This document shows, in pieces, positions 8,865 through 17,376 of a DNA stretch of 34,266 nucleotides; within the stretch, counting starts at the first letter, position 1; the number at the start of each line of letters is the position of its first letter. Location: NCBI GenBank assembly GCA_903850745.1, contig CAINMH010000037.1:1-34266 (forward strand), read 5' to 3'. The notes under the pieces are model-generated. The model saw nothing but the letters and a program-made list of their open reading frames with translations, did not search any database and had not been told where the DNA came from. The translations under genes and the position numbers were made by a program. Origin of the DNA: an uncultured bacterium (GTDB lineage: Bacteria; Actinomycetota; Actinomycetes; S36-B12).

Positions 8865-10961
8865 ATGAGCGAAGCAGGGCTCCCCTTCCTGCATAACCCG
8901 TCCTCTGTCGCCATCATCGGAGCCTCTGACGATCCGGACAAGATCGGGGGGCGTCCAATCGCCTTCATGCGCAAGTACGGATTCTCCGGGGCAATTCTTC
9001 CGGTCAATCCAAGCCGGGCCACGATTCAGGGCCTACCCGCCTACCCCGATGTTGCCTCTTTACCCATCGTGCCCGAGGTGGCCATCATCGCCCTACCCGG
9101 CGAAGCTGCGGTGGCGGCTGTCGAGGCGTGTGCCGCCTTAGGCGTCAAGGGTGGCGTGGTCATGGCATCTGGCTTCGGCGAAACTGGACGCCCTGAGGAT
9201 CTGGCTCGTCAACACAATCTGGTGGCAATTGCACACGCGGGAGGAATGCGCCTCGTCGGACCAAACTCCCAAGGACTCGCCAACTTTGGCACCGGAACAA
9301 TCTTGAGTTTCTCGACCATGTTCGTTGAGCAAGAACCGCTAGATGGACCCATCGGCATTGTCAGTCAAAGTGGCGCAATGTGTTCGGTTCCTTACGGACT
9401 GCTTCGTCGCCGCGGTCTCGGCGTGCGCTATGTGCATGGCACCGGCAATGACGCTGATCTGGGAGTGGGAGACCTCGCGCTCGCTGTACTACAGGATCCG
9501 GATATCAGACTCCTCCTGCTGTACTTGGAGGACATTCGTGATCCGGCCTCCCTCCAAGCTGCCGCTGAGCAGGCGCTGGATCGAAACATCCCGATTGTGG
9601 CCATGATGGGTGGGCGAAGTGTTGATGGCCGACGAGCCGCTTCGTCGCATACCGGAGCCTTGGCCAACGAACAAAGAGTAGTGGATGCATTCTTCAAGCG
9701 AGTGGGCATCTGGCGCGCGAAGAGTATGAGCGGCATGGTCGACACCGCTGCCCTCTACCTCAAGGACTGGCACCCGCGTGGACGACGTCTTGCCATCGTG
9801 AGTAACTCGGGAGCGATCTGCGTTCTTGGGGCCGATGCGGCGGCAGACAATGGCTTGCAGTTGACGCAATTTACGCCGGAGACTTCACAGGCTCTGACGG
9901 AAATTCTGCCAACCTTCGCCACGAAGACGAATCCTGTCGACATCACTGCAGCATTACTCACCGATAGCAGTCTCTTTGGAAAGGTATTCCCCGTTCTCGC
10001 TGCAGACCCCGGAGTCGATGCGGCGCTCGTCGGTATTCCGGTCTCTGGAAAGGGATACGACTTCCCCCGCTTTGCAGCGGACACCGCCGAGTTCGCCGAG
10101 CGAGATCGTAAACCCGTGGTGGTGGCAATACCCCAAGAACCCGTCGCGCGTGCATTCCGCGAAAAGGGCCTCGTTGTCTTTGATGACGAGGCAACGGCTT
10201 TGGCTGCGTTAGGACAGTTTCTACACCATCGCGAACTCATGGAAGAGGTCCGTCGGCTTGGACCACTCCACAATTCCGTCAAGGGATCGCCCGTGGTGCG
10301 CAGTCTCAGTGAATCGGCAGCACTGGAATTCCTCAGCGACCGTGGCATCCCCGTTGCGCCCTCCACACTGTGTGCCACTTCCACTGCGGCCGTTGCCGCT
10401 TTCCACTCATACGGAGACATCCCGGTTGTAGTGAAGGGATGCCCCTCAGCGGCGACGCACAAGAGCGAGTTGGGCTTGGTACGCCTCGGGCTCTCGACGA
10501 GTGATGCTGTCGCATCAGCGGCTGATGACATGCTTGAGATAATGTCTCGCCTTGAGTTAGCAAACGACGGAGTGATCGTCGCACCGATGGTCCGAGGAGT
10601 GACGGAAGGAATGATTGGAGCACACGTCGACGCGGTGTTTGGTCCAATCGTTCTCGTCGGTGCTGGCGGCAAGTATGTGGAAGCCCTTGATGATGTCCAA
10701 GCGTTGATTCCGCCGTTCGACGAATCGGCTGCCTTAGCCGCAATCCAACGGCTTCATATTGCTCCGCTACTGAGTGGCGTACGAGGAGAGCCGCCCACAG
10801 ATGTGGAAGCTTGGGCTCGTGCCGCCGTCGCACTCGGCGAGTTGATGCTCGATAACCCAGCGATCCAGAGCGTAGATGTCAATCCACTCATGATCGGGGC
10901 TGCGTTCGGCGAGCCGTCATTTGGGGCTCTGGCCGTAGACGCAGTGGTGGAACTCGCCTAG
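8865..10961 (+). CDS. NDP-forming acyl-CoA synthetase (acetate-CoA ligase family)
   Basis: Single-chain acyl-CoA synthetase that couples thioester formation to ATP (or GTP) via an acyl phosphate and phosphohistidine. Domains in order: CoA-binding Rossmann domain (about 8-140, VAIIGASDDPDKIGG), succinyl-CoA-ligase-like domains (about 160-460) with the expected phosphohistidine H262 in SSHTGALA, and an ATP-grasp domain (about 480-690) with a second conserved histidine H532 in THKSELG. The 698 residues fit the fused alpha-beta form. The family includes acetate, pimelate and aromatic (ferulate, FerA-type) ligases, so the acid is not known. The start is fixed by GAGGTG 7 nt upstream. It heads a plus-strand group with ADH, ALDH, thiolase-like and DUF35 genes. 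A second CoA ligase of an unrelated family starts divergently from the same gap. Confidence 0.9.
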   Translation: MSEAGLPFLHNPSSVAIIGASDDPDKIGGRPIAFMRKYGFSGAILPVNPSRATIQGLPAYPDVASLPIVPEVAIIALPGEAAVAAVEACAALGVKGGVVMASGFGETGRPEDLARQHNLVAIAHAGGMRLVGPNSQGLANFGTGTILSFSTMFVEQEPLDGPIGIVSQSGAMCSVPYGLLRRRGLGVRYVHGTGNDADLGVGDLALAVLQDPDIRLLLLYLEDIRDPASLQAAAEQALDRNIPIVAMMGGRSVDGRRAASSHTGALANEQRVVDAFFKRVGIWRAKSMSGMVDTAALYLKDWHPRGRRLAIVSNSGAICVLGADAAADNGLQLTQFTPETSQALTEILPTFATKTNPVDITAALLTDSSLFGKVFPVLAADPGVDAALVGIPVSGKGYDFPRFAADTAEFAERDRKPVVVAIPQEPVARAFREKGLVVFDDEATALAALGQFLHHRELMEEVRRLGPLHNSVKGSPVVRSLSESAALEFLSDRGIPVAPSTLCATSTAAVAAFHSYGDIPVVVKGCPSAATHKSELGLVRLGLSTSDAVASAADDMLEIMSRLELANDGVIVAPMVRGVTEGMIGAHVDAVFGPIVLVGAGGKYVEALDDVQALIPPFDESAALAAIQRLHIAPLLSGVRGEPPTDVEAWARAAVALGELMLDNPAIQSVDVNPLMIGAAFGEPSFGALAVDAVVELA

Positions 10962-11063
10962 ATCGAGGATCCGGGTCCTTGCGCCTGTACCAAACTAGAA
11001 CATCGGTGCTCTCGGTCCCAATGGTCTGATCAAGAATCTGGCATCTACGTTGAGGAGAACACT

Positions 11064-12152
11064 GTGAAGGGTCGCCTCGTCGCGCTCTTGGGTCCGTCTC
11101 AAGTGGAGATTCAGGAATATGAATTGCCGGCCTTGCCACCTGGCGCAGCTCTTCTGAAGGTGCGCCGAGCAAACGTGTGTGGGTCAGATTTGCACATTTG
11201 GCACTTCCTCAGCGTTGCGTTTCGTGACGTTGTTATGGGTCATGAATTTGTGGCTGAGGTAGCAGAGCTTGGTGAAGGTGTAACGACAGATAGTGCTGGT
11301 CAACCTCTCTCAGTCGGTGACCGAGTGGCGGCGGTTTATTACCACACCTGCCTAAAGTGCGCTGCTTGCAGCCGAGGCGATTTTGAGATGTGCCTCAACG
11401 TGAACCGAAACTCAGCACTCGCGCCAGCCACTCCCCCACACTTCAACGGCGCCTTCGCCACGCACTACTACCTAAGCCCCGGGCAGTTCTTTTACAAGGT
11501 GCCCGACGAGGTTAGTGACGCGGCCGCGGCCGGCGCCAACTGCGGACTTGCGCAGATGGTCTTTGCAATCGACAAGCTCGGTGTGCGGTACGGCCAAAAC
11601 GTTGTCGTTCAGGGAGCTGGTGGACTAGGCCTCTACGCAGCAGCCGTTGCCAACCGCCAAGGTGCGCGAGTGATTGTCGTAGAAAAGGAGCCTGTGCGTA
11701 TCGCAGCCGCACTGCAGTTTGGCGCTCACGACATAGTGGACATCAACGAATTCCCCTCCGCCGAGGAACGAACGGCTCGCATCATGGAGTTGACTGGTGG
11801 CATCGGCGCTGACGTGGTTATTGAGCTCACCGGTCGCGCTTCGGCTTTCGCCGAGGCGGTTGATTTCTCTCGCCCCGGTGGCCACATCGCGTCAATCGGC
11901 AACCTCAATGTCGGCAAGGAATTCGAGATTAGTTTTGCTCCAGCACTCATCACACGTAAACAACTGCGCATCTTTGGAATCCTGCGCTATCACCCTTGGT
12001 ACCTCAAGCGCGCGTTAACATTTCTCGCCGAAAATGCTTCTCGTTTCCCATTCGAGGAACTCAGCGATCGAGTTTTTGCTTTGGATGACATCAATACGGC
12101 CTTAGAGTTGAGCGAGGCCCGCGCCGTATCCCGAGCCGCCATCATTCCTTGA
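11064..12152 (+). CDS. Zinc-dependent alcohol dehydrogenase (MDR family)
   Basis: Medium-chain NAD(P)-dependent alcohol dehydrogenase. Catalytic zinc ligands are C39, H60-E61 and probably C160. The structural zinc site has C96, C99, C102 and C110 (CLKCAACSRGDFEMC). The nucleotide-binding loop is GAGGLGL (184-190), followed by an acidic residue after the second strand (VEKEP), which favours NAD. It has 362 residues. The start is GTG at 11064, with GAGGAG at 11052-11057. The 102-bp gap after the acyl-CoA synthetase could contain an internal promoter, though co-transcription is also plausible. In a lactone/hydroxyacid pathway this would be the hydroxyacid-to-oxoacid step, feeding the ALDH encoded next; that role is inferred from order alone. 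Confidence 0.9.
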   Translation: MKGRLVALLGPSQVEIQEYELPALPPGAALLKVRRANVCGSDLHIWHFLSVAFRDVVMGHEFVAEVAELGEGVTTDSAGQPLSVGDRVAAVYYHTCLKCAACSRGDFEMCLNVNRNSALAPATPPHFNGAFATHYYLSPGQFFYKVPDEVSDAAAAGANCGLAQMVFAIDKLGVRYGQNVVVQGAGGLGLYAAAVANRQGARVIVVEKEPVRIAAALQFGAHDIVDINEFPSAEERTARIMELTGGIGADVVIELTGRASAFAEAVDFSRPGGHIASIGNLNVGKEFEISFAPALITRKQLRIFGILRYHPWYLKRALTFLAENASRFPFEELSDRVFALDDINTALELSEARAVSRAAIIP

Positions 12153-12187
12153 CCAAGGAACCACCAGAAGAACCCATTGGAGATCAC

Positions 12188-13636
12188 ATGAAGACGTACG
12201 GGAACTACATCGGTGGCGAGTGGCGCGAGCCAGGCACAAGCGGAACTTTCTCTGTGGTGAATCCAGCGACCGGCGAAACGGTGGCGGAAGTTGCCTCTGC
12301 TACTGCAGATGACATCCGTGACTCGATCGATCGAGCTGAGGCCGCGATGGCCGACTGGGCGGCCATGCCCGCGATTGAGCGCTCGCACATTCTGCGCCGC
12401 GCAGCTGCGATCATGATGGGCCGAGTCGACGAGCTTGCCGAGATCCTCACCCGGGAGCAGGGAAAGCCACTCGCGCAGGCTAAAGGTGAAATCGCATACG
12501 GATGCGGATTCATCGATTGGTTCGCCGAGGAGGGAAGACGCGCCTACGGCACCACTATTCCGGCGAGCGTTCCCGATAAGCGCATCGTTGTCGTCAAGCA
12601 GCCCATCGGAATCAGCGTCGCCATCACTCCGTGGAATTTCCCTTCCGTTCAGTTGCTCCGGAAGTTGGGCGCGGCGTTGGCTGCCGGGTGCCCCATGATT
12701 GCCAAGCCTGCCGAGCTCACGCCGCTGTCTTCGCTTGAGATAGCCCGAGCCTTCGACGAAGCTGGACTCCCCAAAGGAGTGTTCTCTGTCGTCTGCGCTG
12801 CAGAGCCCTACGAATTCACCGACATCATTATGGCGGATCCACGCGTACGAGCCGTCTCGTTTACGGGCTCCACAGAAGTCGGCAAACTACTCATGCGTCG
12901 TGGTGCAGATCACGTCAAGAAGGTCTCGTTGGAGCTTGGTGGACAAGCGCCAACGATCGTCTTTGAGGATGCAGACCTCGATGTCGTGGTTGCCGAGACC
13001 ATGGCTTCTAAGTTCCGCAACATGGGGCAGACATGTGTCTCGGTCAACCGAATCTACGTCCACGAATCCATCATTGATGAATTGGCAACACGCATGCAGT
13101 TGGCTATGAGCCAGCTCGAAGTCGGAGATGGGCTACATCCAAATAGTACGGTGGGCCCGCTCGTCGAGCCCGCTGCAGTCGAGAAGGTAGAGCGCCACGT
13201 AGCCGATGCAATCGCCAAGGGAGCACGGGTTCTCCAGGGCGGTAAGCGGGCCAGCGGCACTGATTTGAAATCCGACCAATTCTTCGAACCCACTCTCCTA
13301 GTGGGAGTCGATGAATCGATGCAGGTCATGCAGGAAGAGACTTTTGGTCCTGTCGCTCCGCTCGTCCCCTTCTCTGACGAGAAGGACGTGGTTGCCCGCG
13401 CAAATGGCACTCCATACGGCCTGTCTGCCTACCTCTTCACTCGCGATATCAACCGCGCGATCCGAGTCACCGAGGCGTTGGAATTCGGCACGATTGGCGT
13501 TAACGATTCAACCTTCTCCGCAGTGCAAGCACCCTTCGGCGGGTTCAAGGAAAGTGGACTCGGTCGCGAAGGTGGCTTCCTCGGTTTGGACGAATTCATG
13601 GAGTACAAGTTCATCTCCATCGGCAACGTTCGCTGA
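12188..13636 (+). CDS. NAD(P)-dependent aldehyde dehydrogenase (succinate-semialdehyde dehydrogenase-like)
   Basis: Oxidises an aldehyde to the carboxylic acid. Motifs: PWNFP (148-152), KPAELTP near 173-179, FTGST (225-229), general base E249 in LELGG, nucleophile C283 in GQTCVSVNR, and EETFGPVAP. The segment before PWNFP (VPDKRIVVVKQPIGISVAIT) and the region around the catalytic Cys resemble GabD-type semialdehyde dehydrogenases, so a terminal oxoacid substrate is reasonable. The frame is open to an in-frame TTG at 12149, but I start at ATG 12188: it has GGAG at 12179-12182 and gives the canonical N-terminus (482 residues). It lies 35 nt downstream of the alcohol dehydrogenase. Confidence 0.93.
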   Translation: MKTYGNYIGGEWREPGTSGTFSVVNPATGETVAEVASATADDIRDSIDRAEAAMADWAAMPAIERSHILRRAAAIMMGRVDELAEILTREQGKPLAQAKGEIAYGCGFIDWFAEEGRRAYGTTIPASVPDKRIVVVKQPIGISVAITPWNFPSVQLLRKLGAALAAGCPMIAKPAELTPLSSLEIARAFDEAGLPKGVFSVVCAAEPYEFTDIIMADPRVRAVSFTGSTEVGKLLMRRGADHVKKVSLELGGQAPTIVFEDADLDVVVAETMASKFRNMGQTCVSVNRIYVHESIIDELATRMQLAMSQLEVGDGLHPNSTVGPLVEPAAVEKVERHVADAIAKGARVLQGGKRASGTDLKSDQFFEPTLLVGVDESMQVMQEETFGPVAPLVPFSDEKDVVARANGTPYGLSAYLFTRDINRAIRVTEALEFGTIGVNDSTFSAVQAPFGGFKESGLGREGGFLGLDEFMEYKFISIGNVR

Positions 13637-13651
13637 AAGCGAATTGGTCTT

Positions 13652-14785
13652 ATGAAAGCCACAATCCTGGGAGCAGGAGAGTCTGATCGCACTCCCCAAC
13701 CGGGACGTACCGCGATTTCGATGGCTGTCGAATCCTCCCTCGCGGCCATCAGCGATGCCGGAATAGAAATCGGTGAGATCGACGGTGTCGTCACGGGTTA
13801 TTCGCTTGCGGAGCGACATCTCGACTTCAGCGCGGATTTGGCTGAGGCGCTTGGGGTCCGCCCGCTGTGGTCGCAGACAATTTCACGTAGTGGGGCAACG
13901 GGCTCGTCAGTTGTAGTCGATGCCGTTCTGGCAGTCATGGGCGGTGCGTGCACCACGGCCCTAGCCGTGTGGGCCGACAATAGAGTCTCGGGAAATCCAG
14001 AGGATATGACCGGAGCCCTCTCGGCTTCGTTGAACGCCTTCGAAGTAGCCAGTGGCCCACTCATCACTACGCAATACGCGCTTATTGCCCACTCCTACAT
14101 GTCGCGGACCGGCGCAACGAGTGAGGACCTTGCTTCGGTCGCAGTTCAATTTCGCAAGCACGCGTCGCTGAACGAGGCTGCAAAATACCGGAAGCTGATC
14201 ACGATTGATGATGTCCTTTCCTCGCCGATGGCTTCTTCTCCCCTGCACCGACTCGAATGCGCTCTCGTGACGGACTATGGCGGCGCTGTGGTCGTCAGCC
14301 GAGTAGATCGAGGCCGCCAAGGATCCGTCGACGTTCTTGGCTTCGGAGAGGCGTTGTCTCATTCTTCGATTCTGCGTAATCCCGATCTCTTCACTACCGG
14401 CAAGACCGCCGCGGGACAGTCCTCCCGCACGGCCTTTGAGATGGCGGGAGTCGGCCCAGCTGACCTCGACATGGCGCAGATCTACGACTGCTTCACGATT
14501 ACGGTCTTGATGCTGATGGAGGACTTTGGTCTTTGCGCGCGCGGCGAGGCGGGCGCGGCAGTTCGTGGCGGGATGTTGGACCGCGAAGGTGCACTTCCTA
14601 GCAACACCAATGGCGGCCTGCTTTCCTGCGGTTCCGGAGGCATTTTGCACGTGACCGAGGCTGTACGCCAGATGCGTGGTGTTGCTGGTTCACATCAACT
14701 TGCGTCCAGACCTGAACTTGCCTTGGTGCATGGCAACGGCGGCATCCTCGGCGCCCAAACCACTCTGATCTTGGGAAGGCGGTAG
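13652..14785 (+). CDS. Thiolase-like protein (SCP2-thiolase / Ltp2 type) lacking the thiolase nucleophile
   Basis: Thiolase-fold protein of 377 residues. In conventional thiolases a Cys sits in an NNCSTG-like loop near residue 90; the matching loop here is ISRSGATGSS (77-86), so the nucleophile position is Gly81. The C-terminal catalytic Cys region reads VHGNGG (359-364), also without Cys. A YDCF motif (Y278-F281) and SNTNGG (317-322) are typical of lipid-transfer-protein/SCP2-like thiolases. In M. tuberculosis Ltp2 such proteins pair with a DUF35 partner and cleave CoA thioesters by retro-aldol chemistry, using tyrosines. The next gene is exactly a DUF35 protein, overlapping by one base, so I predict a two-subunit complex acting as retro-aldolase or acyl transferase on a CoA thioester. 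The substrate is unknown. It lies 15 nt after the ALDH. Confidence 0.85.
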   Translation: MKATILGAGESDRTPQPGRTAISMAVESSLAAISDAGIEIGEIDGVVTGYSLAERHLDFSADLAEALGVRPLWSQTISRSGATGSSVVVDAVLAVMGGACTTALAVWADNRVSGNPEDMTGALSASLNAFEVASGPLITTQYALIAHSYMSRTGATSEDLASVAVQFRKHASLNEAAKYRKLITIDDVLSSPMASSPLHRLECALVTDYGGAVVVSRVDRGRQGSVDVLGFGEALSHSSILRNPDLFTTGKTAAGQSSRTAFEMAGVGPADLDMAQIYDCFTITVLMLMEDFGLCARGEAGAAVRGGMLDREGALPSNTNGGLLSCGSGGILHVTEAVRQMRGVAGSHQLASRPELALVHGNGGILGAQTTLILGRR

Positions 14786-15168
14786 TGGTGAATGATCCAG
14801 CTGAAGACCTCTGGAAGGCATGGGCTGACGGGCGGCTTTGTATCCAAAACTGCACGAAATGTGGGGCCTTACAACATCCACCAGGCCCGGTGTGCGGTCA
14901 TTGCCATGCCACGACACTTGATCTCATCGACATTGCGCCTACCGGAAAGATTGTTGCGTGGTCAACGGTGCACCGAGCACCTTCACCCACCTTTGCCGAC
15001 GAGGTGCCCTACACGATCGCAATCATTGCCATCGACCCCACTACATTTATTGAATCCCGCGTCTCATCTGCCGTGGTCGAAAGTGATCTGCGCGTCGATA
15101 TGTCTGTGCGCATCGAACTGGACGAAATAGGCGGCCGGGCGATGCCGGTGGTTGCCGGACTCGTCTGA
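14785..15168 (+). CDS. DUF35 OB-fold / rubredoxin-like zinc-ribbon partner of the thiolase
   Basis: Small (127-residue) DUF35 protein: an N-terminal helix (DPAEDLWKAWADGRL), a zinc ribbon with C23, C26, C37 and C40 (CTKC...CGHC), then an OB-fold (about 48-126). In characterised cases DUF35 proteins bind the pantetheine arm of CoA and channel substrate to a thiolase-fold partner. The start is GTG at 14785, overlapping the thiolase stop, or the adjoining GTG at 14788. GGGAAGG at 14773-14779 serves both, with slightly better spacing for 14788. The gene is convergent with the zinc-ribbon gene on the minus strand, with a single base between the stop codons. Confidence 0.9.
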   Translation: MVNDPAEDLWKAWADGRLCIQNCTKCGALQHPPGPVCGHCHATTLDLIDIAPTGKIVAWSTVHRAPSPTFADEVPYTIAIIAIDPTTFIESRVSSAVVESDLRVDMSVRIELDEIGGRAMPVVAGLV

Positions 15169-15169
15169 C

Positions 15170-15577
15170 TTAGGGAACCGGGTCGGGGGCCAAGGTCGAT
15201 CCCCCGGGGTGGTGGTTGTGCGAGATCGCATCCTCAGTGGTGAACGGCCGCTCTTTGACCTTAGTTTCCTGATACGCGATCTCTCGCTCAACGGCGCGAT
15301 TGTCTCCCTTGTATTTGGCGACCCACATACGCCCGGCGTCCTCTGACATATGGCACAGGCCCGGCACCATCGGATACTGGCTGCACATGGAAGGACGTGG
15401 CGCAGCTGAGGCGGCCTTGGGCGCTTGAGCCTTGCCGCCGAGGCGAGGGGCAGCAAACACCTTTCGCGCATCACCACCGCAGGCTTCACATGCCATAACT
15501 TCCGGCGCGGGACGGGCAGTCCAATGTTCTGCCATATGGCCGCAACTGTGACAACGGTAATCGTTGAGTATGTCCAT
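15170..15577 (-). CDS. FmdB-like zinc-ribbon protein
   Basis: 135-residue protein with an N-terminal zinc ribbon: C9-x2-C12 (YRCHSCGHMAEHW) and C30-x2-C33 (MACEACGGDARKVF), the FmdB/Zn-ribbon pattern. The following Ala/Pro linker is followed by a Cys- and His-containing tail with no domain I know. FmdB was first named as a putative regulator next to amidase genes; its function is not firmly established. It starts 6 nt after the stop of the lactonase-like gene, so the two are likely co-transcribed. A role as small regulatory or metal-binding partner of that pathway is only a guess. Confidence 0.75.
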   Translation of the reverse strand: MDILNDYRCHSCGHMAEHWTARPAPEVMACEACGGDARKVFAAPRLGGKAQAPKAASAAPRPSMCSQYPMVPGLCHMSEDAGRMWVAKYKGDNRAVEREIAYQETKVKERPFTTEDAISHNHHPGGSTLAPDPVP

Positions 15578-15583
15578 AGAGAT

Positions 15584-16375
15584 CTACTCGTAGCAGTACG
15601 GCGCGTGCTGGTATTGAGCCCAGTCGTCGGGATCGTGGTTGATCCATACGCTGAGGTCTTCAGATTCTGCCATTCGCTTGATACGTAGCAGGCTATGCAC
15701 AGCCGACAACGTGTCGACATCTAGTGGGAATGGCCATTCGTTTTCTAGTGCCGCACGAAGGTGTACTGCATCTCCAGTCAGGAGGAAGGTACGACTCGCC
15801 AGCCGCACCTTGAGGCTGACCTCACCAGGTGTATGCCCTGGCGTGGAAAGAATGATCAAACTGCCATCGCCGAAGACATCGAGGTCAGTGCCGCGCGGCA
15901 CGACTCGCCAATTCCACTCACGATATTGGGCGACATGTTCAGGGATAAAACAGAAACTCCCCAACTTTGCCGGGAAAAAGGCAAACTCCAACTCCCCCTG
16001 GCCAGCATAAAAAGTGGCATTCGGGAAAAGGTGGTGTCCACCAGCATGGTCAAAATGTAGGTGCGAAGAAATCACGTATTTGACATCTTCGAGTTTGTAG
16101 CCGAGCGCGGCTATCTGTCGATCGATGCGCTGATCAACCGTCCCCGTGATGCCTAATCCATCAGCAAGTTCCTGGCCATAGATCGCCACTGGATCCTCGA
16201 TGGCATCGGGATAAATTCCGGTATCAAACAGCACCAAGCCCTGCTGGTGTTCGATGAGGAATGCCGGCATCGGGATCGTAACCTTGCCCGACAGTCCGTA
16301 CATAAGTGAGATTGCATCCACGGTCAACGTCGGGCAATCCAGCGCCCACATTCTGCGTGCAAATCCGACAGACAT
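15584..16375 (-). CDS. Metallo-beta-lactamase-fold hydrolase, N-acyl homoserine lactonase family
   Basis: Dinuclear-metal hydrolase of 263 residues resembling AiiA-type AHL lactonases. The metal ligands can all be placed: H105, H107, D109, H110 (HLHFDHAGG), H181 (TPGHTPGE), D202 (LTGDAVH) and H247 (INHDPDDW). This matches the AiiA set (H104, H106, D108, H109, H169, D191, H235) in order and spacing. The frame is open to 16462, but the ATG at 16375 is preceded by a near-perfect GGAGGG (16383-16388) at 7 nt, so I start there. In this block it could open the lactone made by the Baeyer-Villiger monooxygenase; quenching of AHL signals is the alternative. It is divergent from the transketolase genes, across a gap carrying operator copy 2. 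Confidence 0.88.
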   Translation of the reverse strand: MSVGFARRMWALDCPTLTVDAISLMYGLSGKVTIPMPAFLIEHQQGLVLFDTGIYPDAIEDPVAIYGQELADGLGITGTVDQRIDRQIAALGYKLEDVKYVISSHLHFDHAGGHHLFPNATFYAGQGELEFAFFPAKLGSFCFIPEHVAQYREWNWRVVPRGTDLDVFGDGSLIILSTPGHTPGEVSLKVRLASRTFLLTGDAVHLRAALENEWPFPLDVDTLSAVHSLLRIKRMAESEDLSVWINHDPDDWAQYQHAPYCYE

Positions 16376-16430
16376 CTCTCGTCCCTCCGGTCGCGGGCTA
16401 CCAGCATCCACATAGGTCCGCCAGTCGGGC

Positions 16431-16447
16431 CGTGCCAGTTTGGGACA
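16431..16447 (+). promoter_or_regulatory. Operator-like 17-bp imperfect palindrome, copy 2
   Basis: CGTGCCAGTTTGGGACA, followed by CG. It lies in the 131-bp divergent gap (16376-16506) between the lactonase-like and transketolase genes, 59 nt before the transketolase start and 55 nt from the lactonase start. A wider context is shared with the copy at 28365: both read GCCGTG...CCAG...TT-GGGACAC, apart from small gaps. Confidence 0.5.
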
Positions 16448-16506
16448 CGCCAGAAGAACCATGCGTGAGACCCTTAAGCGCAGGCTTCACGCAGGTAGGA
16501 GACCGA

Positions 16507-17376
16507 ATGACGACCACGACACATATGTCCCCCGGGGCACCAACGGGTGCTGATCTAGACCGCCTCAGGGTCCGCGCATACGAGTTGAGAGTCTCGATGC
16601 TCGATATGGCTGCGGGTAAGGGTGAGGGCTACGTCGCTCAAGGCCTCGGCATGGCCGATTGCCTGGCCGCCCTGTACTTCTTCGAGATGCGCCACGACCC
16701 CCAAAATCCGAGTTGGGCGCAGCGTGACCGCTTCCTGCTGTCCACCGGGCACTACTCCATCGCCATGTATGCCCTACTCGCGCGGGCCGGGTACCTCGAC
16801 CTAGCCGAACTGCCCACCTACGGCCTCAATGGCTCCAGGCTCCCCATGAGCACCTTCGACGATCTGCCCGGTATCGAGATCGTCGGCGGCTCGCTCGGTC
16901 AGGGTCTGGGCCAAGCAGTCGGGATGGCAATTGGTCTGCGTTTGGATGGACAAGGATCCCGTGTCTTCTGCGAAGTCTCCGACGGGGAGTTGCAGGAAGG
17001 CTCGACCTGGGAAGCCTTGATGTCCGGAGCCACATTTAATTGCGACAATCTCGTCGCCTTATTTGATTGCAACGGTGTCCAAGCAGATGGAGCCATCCAC
17101 GTCCAGCTGGAACCCGTCGCAGACAAGATTGCTGCGTTTGGCTGGGACACAGTCGAGATCAATGGGAATGACCTGGTGGCTCTGACGGATGCGCTCGTGA
17201 ACGCACGACAGGCTGATGGTCGCCCCAAAGCAATTGTCATGCGAACCCAACCCGGTTCTGGCATCCCCACACTCGAACGACGCGAGCGTGCTCACTTCGT
17301 TCGCATCTCGGATGACGAGTGGCAGGTCTGTCGCCAAGAGCTTGAAGCAGGTCGACCGGAGGTGCGCAATGACTAG
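16507..17376 (+). CDS. Split transketolase, N-terminal (TPP-binding) subunit
   Basis: Thiamine-diphosphate subunit of a two-chain transketolase, 289 residues. It has GHYSIAMYALLARAGYL (81-97, with the conserved His82), GGSLGQGLGQAVG (127-139), and the TPP/Mg motif SDGELQEGSTWEA (158-170) ending at N189. Two places differ from standard transketolases. The GHP motif that contributes a sugar- and TPP-contacting His is replaced by RLPMS (111-115), and the usual GDG begins with Ser (SDG). I believe RLPMS marks an uncharacterised transketolase subfamily rather than a one-off mutation. The start is ATG 16507, with AGGAG at 16497-16501; the frame extends upstream without support. Its 3' end overlaps the C-terminal subunit gene by 8 nt. 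Confidence 0.9.
   Translation: MTTTTHMSPGAPTGADLDRLRVRAYELRVSMLDMAAGKGEGYVAQGLGMADCLAALYFFEMRHDPQNPSWAQRDRFLLSTGHYSIAMYALLARAGYLDLAELPTYGLNGSRLPMSTFDDLPGIEIVGGSLGQGLGQAVGMAIGLRLDGQGSRVFCEVSDGELQEGSTWEALMSGATFNCDNLVALFDCNGVQADGAIHVQLEPVADKIAAFGWDTVEINGNDLVALTDALVNARQADGRPKAIVMRTQPGSGIPTLERRERAHFVRISDDEWQVCRQELEAGRPEVRND

Noticed and set aside
17139-17150. TGGGACA inside the transketolase gene as a fifth operator
   Set aside because: It is in coding sequence (Gly-Trp-Asp-Thr) and lacks the GT at the fixed upstream distance. The same holds for copies near 24259 and 28510 and for TGTCCCA near 5553 and 26699.
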